Below, one piece after another: positions 54,574 through 64,000 of a DNA stretch of 64,000 bases (position 1 is the stretch's first letter; each line of letters opens with the position of its first letter). The notes under the pieces are model-generated. The model ran no database searches, had not been told where the DNA came from, and saw nothing but the letters and a program-made list of their open reading frames with translations. Source of the DNA: Allium sativum (lineage: Eukaryota; Streptophyta; Magnoliopsida; Asparagales; Amaryllidaceae); NCBI GenBank assembly GCA_030737875.1, contig CM060910.1, forward strand, positions 633,317,303-633,381,302, written 5' to 3'. A program made the position numbers and the translations under genes.

Positions 54574-57473
54574 TGTAACAACCCACATTTTACATATCAA
54601 AGGATCGTAAAATCTTTTTATTTAGTTCCCTGAGGGTTGGTTCATTCTCATGTTTTGATATGTATTTTATAGGGATGCGAGACATATCCATAATTTTTAC
54701 CAATTTTTTGTGTGACCATTTTGCCCCTGTCAGTTTTGTATAGGGAATAACTTTTGACTGGGATTGAATTAGGTGTTGAGGTTGATTTCATCGAAAAGGA
54801 AATGGTAGTGCCAATTCCGTAGAGTGATCACATTAAAGATTTGGTTCAGCGGTTTGGGAGGTATCATTATTTTAGTATTTCATAGTTTGTTGTTCATGTT
54901 AGAACCATTGATGGGCTGATTTGGAGAGGCCCATTAGTGGGCTGGTGGGAGGCTATAAATAGGAGGTTAGAGGCATGGAGAATAGTTTACTTTCTTCATT
55001 CTCTCATTTGGTTGAGCTCGTGATCCTCTTTGCTCAAATACACCTTTCCACCATTAAAATCTAGATCTAAGGAAGAGAATCGATGATCCACATCGTTTGA
55101 AGCCAGATCTACATCAAGCAAAGAGAGAATTAATCAAATCGGGAGGTCTAAAGGTTATTCTTCGCTGTTCAGATTCTAGAATCATCGTTTTTAAGCTTGT
55201 TTGAAGATTTGGTGAGTGATATGCATCTCTCGCACGGATTCAATTAAGTATATGAGTTGTTTGATCATAATTTCATTATTTTCAAGTTGTTTCACCTAGA
55301 TCTACTCATGGTAATATTTTCATTTGAATCGCCATAGGATCTAATCTAGCAACTTAAAACCGGTAATTCTTATGTTAATTCATATGTTTATGCAAGTTAG
55401 ATCCATCATTTTATTCATTCATAGACTTATCATGATTTTGGTGAATTTTATATGATTATCGATGATAATTATCATTTTAGTGTTGTTAATGGATTCATAA
55501 AGTGTTTATGGTTGAATTGGTTTCATCGATGTTGTCGTTTGGTGAAGATTTGGTCAAGTTTGGAGCTATTTTGGTCAGATCTAGGAGTTAGGTCGTTTTT
55601 CATGAGCCGTGTCGTTTTCTTGTTCTACAAGAAATGGAGTTCAAATCGTTGGAGCATGAACTTGAGCTTGGATCGTTCGTTCTAGCCCAGGTCGTTGGAG
55701 ATGATGAGGCAAGAGGTAATTGGATGGATAGGTGGTGATTCGATGCGTGAAAAAGTTTGGTCTCCTTGAAATGTCAGGTCATGGGACTCGAAGGAACTTA
55801 GGTTGTTAAAACAACCTAAGGTATTGGAACACTGGAGCTTCTGGAGGCGCTTCAAGCCGTAGAGAATACATCGTAGGAGACCTGGAAGGTTAGGCGTAGG
55901 AATGTTCAGAACGACCTGGGGAGTCAGGTCGTGAGGGTTCAACGGTTGGAGTTGGGTTATAGCGTTGGAAGGCTTTAGGTCGTTGGACGAACTAAGGAGG
56001 AGGGAAGGACAAAGTCGGATCGCATGTTCATCAGACCGTGAGTCATTAGGTCGGGGACGACCTAGGTGGGTTGGACAACCTAAGAGGTCAACAAAGAGTG
56101 AGGTCAGGTTGTGAAGCATAGGTTGGGGATGACCTAAGGGGGATAACCTGATTGTAATGAGCCTTACAGTGATGATGTTTGGTTTAGTGATGGTTTTGGC
56201 TTCGACGTGATTCCAGGTGCGAATGATCGAAGCGATGTGATGTGTTCATTGATCATCGTAATGCAAAGAATGTAAATATGACTCAAGGTGATGAGTTCGT
56301 GGATAATGGCTGTTCCAGGGGGGACTTGAGCTTGTGGATAGTCGCTGGTAACGATGACTAGAGATATGAAGGCTGAGAGATTATCGTTGTCGTAAATTCT
56401 AGCGGACTCAAAGCAAGGGTACAATTAAAGACCAGGTGTATGGTCGAGTACCTTTGGTAGTCCTGAAAGTCCTAGTTGTCGAGACCAAAAACACAAACAT
56501 ACGAGTCATGATGGCGTATGGAGTTTTGGTTAGAACTAGAGTTTACCATTAGCCCTTGACATATAACGGGGGGTGTCATACGATTAACGATGGTTTCGAA
56601 GCAGGAAAGGCAATGATAGCCAGGTCTTGGATGTTTGGTTGTTTTGCTTGTACCATCTCACGTAAGTTGTCTGACATCGAAAGAGATGTTCCATGGATAC
56701 TCGTCTAATATTGGTTTAGGCCTTTGAGGCTTGTGCTTGAGGGATATTGAACTCGATTAGGATGGTTTACATGAGATAACTGGTTTCTATGATTTCCATT
56801 GTTTGGTTGCTTCCGATTGCGATGAATGGACTGTTTGTTCCTTGTTTGTTGTTCTGAATGCATGTTTTATAAAGGCTATCACTATCAGATGTGGGGAAGG
56901 CAGGTTTGGGGTTCTTCTCTGGTGTTTGGTAGATTGGTTGGTTAACCTACATTTTCTCATATACTTTGTTGATGATGTTAGATAGTTATTTTATCATTCA
57001 CATAGACTGTTGTCTGCTTCAAGGTTTTATGTTTCCTCCTATTACCTTGGGTTTTTCATATAGTGTCAGATGGGCAGACTGAGTAGCAGGTAGGAGGCGA
57101 TATCTTGGTGTGACGATGTTGCTGAATGAAGGCGAGCAAGAGGCTGGCGTATTACTTTTACTACTATATAGTATTTTTGTTTCCGCTGTTTGTTGAGTGT
57201 TGTAGTGAGGCTTCATGTAAAGACTTTGTTGTTGTATCCTGTTGATGTATGGATGATCTTTCTGGAAGTTATGAAACTTTAAGAGTTTGTTATATGATGC
57301 TCCACTATTTCTGCCTGTTGTATAAGTTCTATTATATTTTATCCTTACGATGTGAGTTATACGACAGGTTCCGCTTATGTTTACCTACTCTGATAATCGT
57401 CCATAGCTGCATGGCACACCTTTCAGTGCATTATTCATTTTGTTGAGTGCAGGGGTTATGGGTGATTGTCACA
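54574..57473 (+). mobile_element. Solo LTR of another long-LTR Ty3-like family
   Basis: 2900 bp from TGTAACAACCC to ..GATTGTCACA, flanked by GGTTA (54569-54573) and AGTTA (57474-57478), a 5-bp duplication with one mismatch. The target is confirmed by the homologous uninterrupted sequence near 6240. A TATA box TATAAAT lies at 54954-54960 and a donor-like GGTGAGT at 55211-55217. There is no internal region or PBS. The 60-145-codon frames inside are unrecognised. Sequences such as AGGTCGT recur through 55560-56110. Confidence 0.75.
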
Positions 57474-57478
57474 AGTTA

Positions 57479-58075
57479 TATTTCCATATGCATCCCCATA
57501 AAACAAAAAACTATTCAAACACATTACAACAAACAAACTTTTAATATAATAACGTTACATATGTAGATTTGGACGGATAAGGTTAATATATATATAACAC
57601 ATAATTAACGTGGTTACTAATTTTTATTTTATTAACATTTATTATTTATATTCTGGTCTAAGCTAACGACCAAAATAACCTTTTTTTTTGTTCAATCCTG
57701 TTTTAAGATTCAAAATCTTATAAAAGATTATTTACTGTAACTATTGTAAATTTTGCCCAAACTATTTAAAAGAGGAAAATTGACACATTCCAAATCCCAA
57801 GGAAAAAATTTAGTACATTTGATCTAAAATAGATGTTGCAAACTACATACAAAATAAGTGAATTTGCACATCTCTTCTTATTTGATTTATTTATGTTCCT
57901 TGTAGATTTCAAATGATGCCTTTTAGTGCAAAAAGAGTAAAAATGACAAAATTATAATAACTAAATAAAAATCCCAAACAATATCAAACACAATAAAATT
58001 ATTATTATTTTAATCAAAACTGCAAATTACAAAACAACACCCAAATCTTATGAATCAGAAATAAAATATTACACT
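57479..58075 (-). repeat. Right arm of the old inverted repeat, outer part
   Basis: The reverse complement matches 5640-6240, including the TTAGACCA.AATATAAATAAT and GGGCAAAATTTACAATA words. Homology fades near 58075, where a hairpin element begins. Confidence 0.5.
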
Positions 58076-58153
58076 TCTAATCATAACAAGTGTGAAACCA
58101 TGCTTTGCATACGGGTATGCAATATTACTTACGTTGTTTCAATGATTAGAAGT
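58073..58153. repeat. Snap-back inverted repeat of 81 bp
   Basis: The ends ACTTCTAATCAT and ATGATTAGAAGT are perfectly complementary (12 bp). An inner stem TGCATAC-GG-GTATGCA lies between them. It could be a tiny MITE-like element. No clear target duplication is seen. Confidence 0.5.
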
Positions 58154-59341
58154 AAGTAGTCAATATTATTGTAGAATATGTCCATTGGTGCTACATGTAA
58201 TTAACCAAAAATAATAACATACCACTAAATATAAAACTCCCAAAGTAATGATTTTCTTTCAAAAATCCAATCGGAGTTATAGCTTGTGTTTTATACATTA
58301 TTTTTGCATGTGTACATTTTATTTCACTTTAGAATAAATAAATTAGATTATTAATTATGTAGTTAATACGAAGAAATAATCATATGTAGAAACAAAATTT
58401 GCATATATAAGAAAATGGAGCATATAACATAATGACCCATCATCGCCACATAACAAATAAGTACAATAGCATGAAATTGGAGGATGTAAAATGTCGATAA
58501 TAACTATTGGAAGATGTTGTTTTTGGCAAACAGAGGTAACTCGAAATATGATAAAATTTGAATATCAAACACTAGATAACATATTTTTCACATAGTTCAA
58601 GGTTAAAACAATAAATCTACAATATTATATGCTTTTTGGCTAATGCATTGAACCAGCTCTCACTATAATACCCAAAATACATATTTTATTTAATTGTTGA
58701 AGATGGTTATAGTCGATATAAGTCACCATCTAAAATTAGAGAAGTAATATTGAAAAAACAAGCACAATCGTAGAATCCTAAATTGTATAGTTCCCTTGAA
58801 ATTTAGTAGAAAATTATTCCAAATAATACTTTTTAAGTAATCAACAAAACATGAAAATAATTTAACTTTTAATTCCATTTCAAGGTGCATGAAAATAAAA
58901 TTTGAAAGCATGTAGTATTGTAATGCATGTCCACAAACTATCTGAATAAGCTTTATCTTGATTAAGTATATTCATTAAATTATATTGAATACAAAAGAAA
59001 ATCTGTTGTTTCCTTCTATTTTATAAAAATTGGACAGGTTAAGTATTTGTTATCATGCATTTTTATGTGCACTAACATTCTAACATTTAATTCCAATCAT
59101 GTAGATACTGAATTTAAACATTGCTGAACGCCTTAATTAATTTATTCCTCAAATTCAAGCACAAACATTAAAGCCTAAAATCCATACAAGTCTTCAATTT
59201 ATGTAGCAAGATTTTTCAAATGTCTTAAAGAGCTCATTAAGATCTCATTTAAGATTGATAAACCATGTCTTTCAAATAGTATTTAAACGTCATGATTTCA
59301 AGCATTGCTTAAGCACCTATTTTAGCACATTGGCTCAACCT
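58154..59341. other. Unassigned AT-rich stretch
   Basis: No gene, RNA, tandem repeat or LTR border is recognised on either strand. The longest frame is about 60 codons. Confidence 0.5.
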
Positions 59342-60266
59342 TGTTAGAGGAAATTTAAAAAAAAAAGAGGAGGGCAAAATTCTTTTGTCACACATCATGA
59401 AATATACATGTGTTTATCACTATATATGTAAACACAAGGTATATTATATCAAAAGAAAGAGGAAAGGAGAGCATGATAAGGCAAGAGCATAGCATTGGCA
59501 TGAATATTAATATTTAAAGGTCAAAACATGGGCCTTGGGCCTCTTGGGGTCCCATTATTAGTTGGGCCTTGTAATGTCAATGGGCTTGTTGCACTTCAGT
59601 TTGTTTCGTTTTTTGAACAAAAACAACTCCTGCCATTTTATAACATTACCAGTCGACTGGTGGTATTTACACCAGTCGACCGGTCAATGTGAAACATTGG
59701 TGTCTGTTTAAATATAAACACAACTTTTCAAACGAATTGCCTTTTCAGCATACCAGTCGACTGGTACTTTATAGACCAGCCGACTGGTCCGAAGAGATGC
59801 GACTGTTTCTAAAAAGAAACAGTCGCTGTTTCTGAAAAGAAACAGTCGCTGCTGTTTAAAGAGTTGCAATCTTTTTTGAAGAGAAGTGACTGTATCTCCT
59901 CACTACTATAAAAATTGGACTGCAATTCAGTTTTATATCACTTGAAATTCTTCTCTAACATCTTCTTATCTCTGATCTACCAAGTTTATAATAAATTATA
60001 CAAATCATAATTCAATAGGCTATAATTTCAATATCTTGTTACTACAGCGATAAATCCAGATAGTAATCGTCGTGTTTGTGCAACCACGTCGATTAAAGAT
60101 ATTCTATATCTACTCCCTTGTATCTTCGAATAGATTTGCCATTATTCGTGCACACAAGATAAGAGGGAAAATACTGTTTTAGGATAGCGATCAACACATT
60201 ATGCCTCAGAGATTTTAGAGAATCAGCGACAAATTTAGTCCAACAATCTAAAACAGTATTTCGGCA
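59342..60266 (+). repeat. COP-1 probable 5' LTR and leader
   Basis: It contains several GGGCC words (59530-59590), four CCAGTCGAC/CCGAC-type palindromic sites (59651-59790), a perfect 12-bp hairpin (59799-59826) and TATAAAAA (59907-59914). The LTR end could not be placed, so the boundary between LTR and leader is open. Confidence 0.5.
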
Positions 60267-61055
60267 ATGGTTGCTCACAGTCTTAAGGAATTTGCTGCTA
60301 ATTTTACAAAGCTTGAGAGATTCGATGGTGTTAGTTTTCGTTGATGGCAGAAAAAGAAGCATTTCTTGCTCGTTGGAATGAAAATAATATATGTTCTAAT
60401 TACGCCGAAACTAGCGGAGACAGAAGATGAAACTATTGCGCAGACCCAAGATTGGATCAAATGGGAACAAGATTATTATATTTGCAAAGGACATATCTGT
60501 AATGCAATTTGATTTGTACTACAACAAGGAAACTGCAAAGGATGTTTGGGATGCATTAGAGGCAAAGTATCTAATAAGAGAAGCAACAAGTAAGAAATTT
60601 CTAGCCACCACATTTTTTAATTACAAAATGACTGATGATCGTTCAGTAGTAGAATAGTTCAATGAAGTCATACACATACTTAACCAATTCAGTCAACATA
60701 AGTTAAATATGGATGAGGAAACTAAGGTATCCTCGGTAATATACAAGTTTCCCCCTTTTGGAAAGATCAGAGGAAACTACTGAAACATAAGAAGGAGGAT
60801 ACGAGTCTAGACGGCCTTGCACAGTATTTGCAAGTTGAACAACAACTAAGACAGAAAGATGCTCAAGACGAAACAGTTGTTGATATATCAAAAGTCCATA
60901 TGGTGGAAGAAAAGAAAGCAAACAATGCTTCGAATAACTCTTCTAATAAAAAGAGAAAAGGGCAGAACAATAATAATTCCCATAACAAGAAAAGCAAAAT
61001 TGGTTGCTACTTTTGTGGTAAACCAGGACATTTCAAAAGAGATTGTCGCTTCTAG
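60267..61055 (+). pseudogene. gag: COP-1 Gag with zinc knuckle, broken
   Basis: A copia-type Gag starts ATG at 60267 (KLERFDGVSF). It is interrupted by TGA where a Trp is expected at about 60339, by a frameshift near 60495 into the frame 60427-60657 (FDLYYNKETAKDVWDALEAKY), by a TAG there and by another shift near 60750. The last part (60828-61055) has an Asn/Lys-rich linker and one knuckle CYFCGKPGHFKRDC, then a stop. Gag would have packaged element RNA. This copy cannot. Confidence 0.85.
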
Positions 61056-61106
61056 AAAAAGAAGCAACAACCAGAAAAAGAAAAGTTTGCATCAGTCATA
61101 TCAAAA

Positions 61107-61385
61107 GTGAATATGATTGAACAAGACAATTCTTGGTGGATTGATTCTGGTGCTACTAAGCATACCTGCATAGACAAGAATCAATTCAAGAAACTGGAAC
61201 CAACCAAAGATGGAGAATACCTATACATGGGAAATTTAGCAAAGGTGGAGGTCAAAGGGAAGGGGATTGTGGATCTAGAATTCACGTCTGAAAAAGTTCT
61301 GACTTTAAATGATGTGTATTATGTACCTGAAATTAGGAAGAATCTTGTTTCGGGAAGTCTTCTTAATAAGTTTGGTTTCAAATAA
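61107..61385 (+). pseudogene. pol: COP-1 protease segment
   Basis: The frame is the same as the knuckle segment. [12 protein letters not shown] is the aspartic protease active site of copia elements (DSGAT), followed by the typical [10 protein letters not shown].....[24 protein letters not shown] at 61383-61385 interrupts before the GAG-pre-integrase domain. The catalytic triplet itself is intact. Confidence 0.88.
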
Positions 61386-62136
61386 GTCTTTGAGTCAGAC
61401 AAATATGTGTTGACCAAAGGTGGTGTGTTTGTAGGAAAAGGGTACATGTGTGATGGTATGTTTAAACTGAATGTTGATATCAATAAAAGTATGAATTCTG
61501 CTTATATTGTTGACTCATTTTCAATATGGCACAATAGAGTAGGACATGTTATTCATAAACACTTGATATGATATCATTGAATCTGTTTCCCAAACACCAA
61601 AATGATATGCTTGATAAGTGTAGGATATGTTCATTAACAAAAATCACTAGAAAACCATTTCCTAATAAAGAGGAAAGTGCAATAAAATTGTTACAACTAA
61701 TTCATAGTGATGTATGTGATATGCATAGTACTCCTACAAGAGGTGGAAAGAAATATTTTATTACATTCATAGATGATTATTCCAAATATTGTTATGTTTA
61801 TCTTATGCATGCTAAAAGTGAAGTGTTAAATTCATTTAAGTCTTATAAAACTGAAGTAGAAAATAGTGTGATACTAGAATAATAACACTTAGATCTAATA
61901 GGGTAGGCGAGTACCAATTTTCTGAATATTGTGAATCAGTAGGAATTATACATGAAACATCTATTGCTTATACTCCACAACAAAATGGAGTGGCTAAAAG
62001 GAAAAATTGAACACTTACTGAAATGGTAAATGCAATGTTGTGTAATTCTTGACTGAATACTAGTTTTTCGAGAGAAGCTTTACTTACCGCTTGCTATATT
62101 CTGAATAGAATATCGCATAAGAAAAGTAAAGTTACT
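61386..62136 (+). pseudogene. pol: COP-1 GAG-pre-integrase and integrase fragment
   Basis: It contains WHNRVGH (GAG-pre-integrase). Then, in a shifted frame (61568-61882), it has CRICSLTKITRKPFP, the zinc-finger end, and LIHSDVCDMHSTPTRGGKKYFITFIDDYSKYCYVYL, the integrase core with its first Asp. After a further break YTPQQNGVAKRKN is the Glu-region motif (usual form VAERKNR), here with Lys in place of the catalytic Glu. Stops and shifts are scattered through it. The sequence ends at 62136 where an RL-family LTR begins. Confidence 0.85.
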
Positions 62137-63089
62137 TGTGATGACCCGAACTTCCACTAAAGGAAAGCCCGGATTGAGTTGAGAATACGACAAATCAGAA
62201 CACAAATAGAAGAACATTTCATTGCTTATTACAAAAATTGTACATCAGAGTACAAGAATATACAGAGTATGAACAAATAATATACATTTGATAAATGACA
62301 GAGATTTACAAATTACAATGCAGCGGAAAATAGTACAAAAACACAACTGAAAGGGATAAACAGATACAGAGCTTTCCGAATATCGTTCCAGCCGTGAACT
62401 CGGATCCTGTGAATATAAATCTGCAAAACCAAAACAACCAGCTGCCCGTGTGGAAAATAGGGGCACCCAGAGTTTAGGTTAAAACAATAAACTCCAGGTC
62501 AGTTATGTGACTGGTGTGAGAACTAAAACAGTTATTAGAACTTTACTTTAAAATAGAGTAAATCAAGGGACCGCGCTGTATAACACGGAACGGGTTTCCT
62601 CCTAAGAATACCAGTGCATCTAACAAAACAGGGCAATGCTTTTTGGAAAGATGAAGCTATTATAAGACCCAGGTCCCATCACACAATGCAACGCAAGCCG
62701 GAGGATAGGGTTATCCCTCATAATAGCCAAACATGCTTGGTACATTTAAAACAAATAATTTGATAATATTATAAGTGCATAGTGTATAAAACAACTTCAA
62801 ATATAAATGTATCAATCATAGACGTCATGGGTACCATATATCATGTTGCCAATACTAGGCTCTACAATCAAAACCGAAATGTCACGTATTGAAAATTGGA
62901 TTCCATCTATGAGTCAAGGACAGGGATGGATCCTCACCGCTTCGAGACACTCTAGCCAATGTCTCAAGACAACCCACTCTGGGAAACCCTTGGATCGGTT
63001 GGGCCGGTCCACCCTTACGTTTGAGGATTAGTTACTCCTGAACACACATTTCCCGGTCCTATCGAACCTATATCCATCGGCTCTGTAGT
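62137..63089. mobile_element. RL-family LTR copy 2, left end, inserted in COP-1
   Basis: The border TGTGATGACCCG starts at 62137 inside the copia integrase. The sequence from about 62200 matches RL-1 from about 18560 (AGAAGAACATTTCATTG.., GATACAGAGCTTTYCGAATATCG, GTATAACACGGAACGGGTTT), but the first 70 bp differ from RL-1. It is interrupted at 63090 by another copy. Confidence 0.7.
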
Positions 63090-63973
63090 TGTAGCGAAAA
63101 GGAATTTCGCTCGATCCGAATTGATCACTAAACCGACCAAGACCATTTGAAATCCTTGATTCCTTTGAGAACACGACAGATCGGAATGCAAACAGAAGAA
63201 CATTTCATTGTATATTACAACAATTCCATCAGAATACAAGAATATACAGAGTATAAATAAATATTACACAGAAAATATCAAAGATTACAATACATTACAT
63301 AGCAACGGAAAAATAATACAATACACAACTGAAAGAGATATACGGATACAGAGCTTTCCGGATATCGTTCCAGCTGTAAATCAGGATTCTGTGAATATAA
63401 ATCTGCAAAACCAAAACTATTAGCTGCCCTTACGGAAAATAAGGGCACCTAGAGTTTAGGTTAAAACAATAAACTCCAGGTCAGTCATGTGACTGGTGTG
63501 AGAACTAAAACAGTTATTAATATTTATTTTAAAGTTAGGAAAATCAAGGAACCACGCCGTATAACACGGAACAGGTTTCCTCCCAAGAATACCAGTGCGT
63601 AAAACAACAGTGCAATGCTAAATAAAGAACAATGAAGCTATTATAAGACCCAGGTTCCATCACACAATGCAACACAAGCCGGAGGATAGGGTTTTACCTT
63701 ATAATAGCCAAAGAATGCTTGATAAGCAAAATTTCATCTTTTACTATTACTATAAGTGTATAGTGTCAAAACAATTACAATCATAAGTATTAATCATAGA
63801 CGGCATGGGTACCATATATCATGTCGCCAATACAAGGCTCTACAATCAAAACCGCAAATGTCACGTATTGGAAGTTGGATTTCCATCAGTGAACCAAGGC
63901 AAGGGATCTTCCTTACCGAATTCGAGACGCTCTAGCCCGTGTCTCAGGCAAGTACACAGTCAAGCCTTTGGAT
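63090..63973. mobile_element. RL-family LTR copy 3, nested in copy 2
   Basis: The border TGTAGCGAAAAGGAATTTCGCTC starts at 63090 and follows RL-1 closely. It is interrupted at 63974 by a Tekay LTR. Its own target duplication (left copy GTAGT, 63085-63089) cannot be confirmed, because the other side lies beyond the window. Confidence 0.7.
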
Positions 63974-64000
63974 TGTAGCACCCCACATCCGTTAGTGTCA
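63974..64000 (-). mobile_element. Start of a further Tekay-type LTR, minus strand, cut by the window end
   Basis: TGTAGCACCCCACATCCGTTAG corresponds to the Tek-1 LTR border TGTAACACCCCACCTCCGCTAG. Only 27 bases are visible. The preceding TGGAT (63969-63973) would be one target copy. Confidence 0.6.

Larger units (their letters stand above)
59342..62136 (+). mobile_element. COP-1: broken Ty1/copia retrotransposon
   Basis: A degenerate copia-type element. It has a probable LTR/leader, Gag, a CCHC knuckle, protease, the GAG-pre-integrase domain and the start of integrase, in the order PR-INT that identifies Ty1/copia. It is interrupted at 62136 inside integrase by an RL-family LTR. RT and RNase H are outside the window or lost. 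The left border is a guess based on TGTTAGAGG at 59342. No initiator-Met PBS is seen. Confidence 0.8.

Noticed and set aside
55682..56119. A 145-codon minus-strand frame
   Set aside because: It is inside the solo LTR, with recurrent AGGTCGT words explaining the openness. No domain is recognisable.

Overview
The window is intergenic nuclear DNA from a seed plant, and it consists almost entirely of nested LTR retrotransposons. The evidence for a plant is: Ty3/gypsy chromoviruses with plant initiator-tRNA(Met) primer sites and Tekay/Del-type gag-pol; a Tat-lineage element with the plant-specific extra RNase H; a Ty1/copia remnant; and a CACTA transposon end. I see no convincing host protein gene, tRNA, rRNA or CRISPR. 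One host-like promoter and first-exon region (about 5.05-5.39 kb) is only a candidate. The species cannot be named from the sequence.

Layout. 1-1396: end of a long-LTR family (RL). 1397-1770: AT-rich tandem DNA. 2585-2832: CACTA transposon terminus. 2863 to about 4640: old Tekay-like LTR on the minus strand. 5640-18453 and 54038-58075: an old, diverged inverted repeat, now split by insertions. 6467-17410: Tek-1, a minus-strand Tekay element with 2.9-kb LTRs, TSD ACATA and a nearly intact 1273-codon pol. 18459-54032: RL-1, a solo LTR of about 6.56 kb (TSD CTTAT) split by Tek-2. Tek-2 (22385-51392, TSD TTTAT) is a gag-only Tekay element. It carries two further insertions: Tek-3 (22889-34282, full length, four in-frame stops) in its 5' LTR at the expected transcription start, and Tat-1 (38062-48213, TSD CATAT) in its 3' UTR. 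54574-57473: a solo LTR of another family. 59342-62136: a broken Ty1/copia element. 62137-64000: RL copies nested in each other, with a further Tekay LTR starting at 63974. The insertion order, read from target duplications, is host DNA, then RL-1, then Tek-2, then Tek-3 and Tat-1.

How it works together. The three Tekay elements belong to diverged families but share one LTR architecture. U3 has an inverted pair of TTTCCCGC (E2F-like) sites and a cluster of GTCGAC palindromes, followed by a TATA box. A very long R-U5 leader contains two hairpins whose stems covary between families while the loop CTGCCCGGACC stays fixed. A pyrimidine tract plus CAG lies one base before the Gag start. A small GATTTCG/CGAAATC hairpin precedes the polypurine tract. 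Tek-2 (no pol) and Tat-1 (decayed coding, yet LTRs differing at only about 8 of 980 positions) look like non-autonomous elements moved in trans by relatives.

The strongest lead for an undescribed system is the covarying twin-hairpin module in the Tekay leader, together with the possible splicing of that leader and the palindromic U3 control region.
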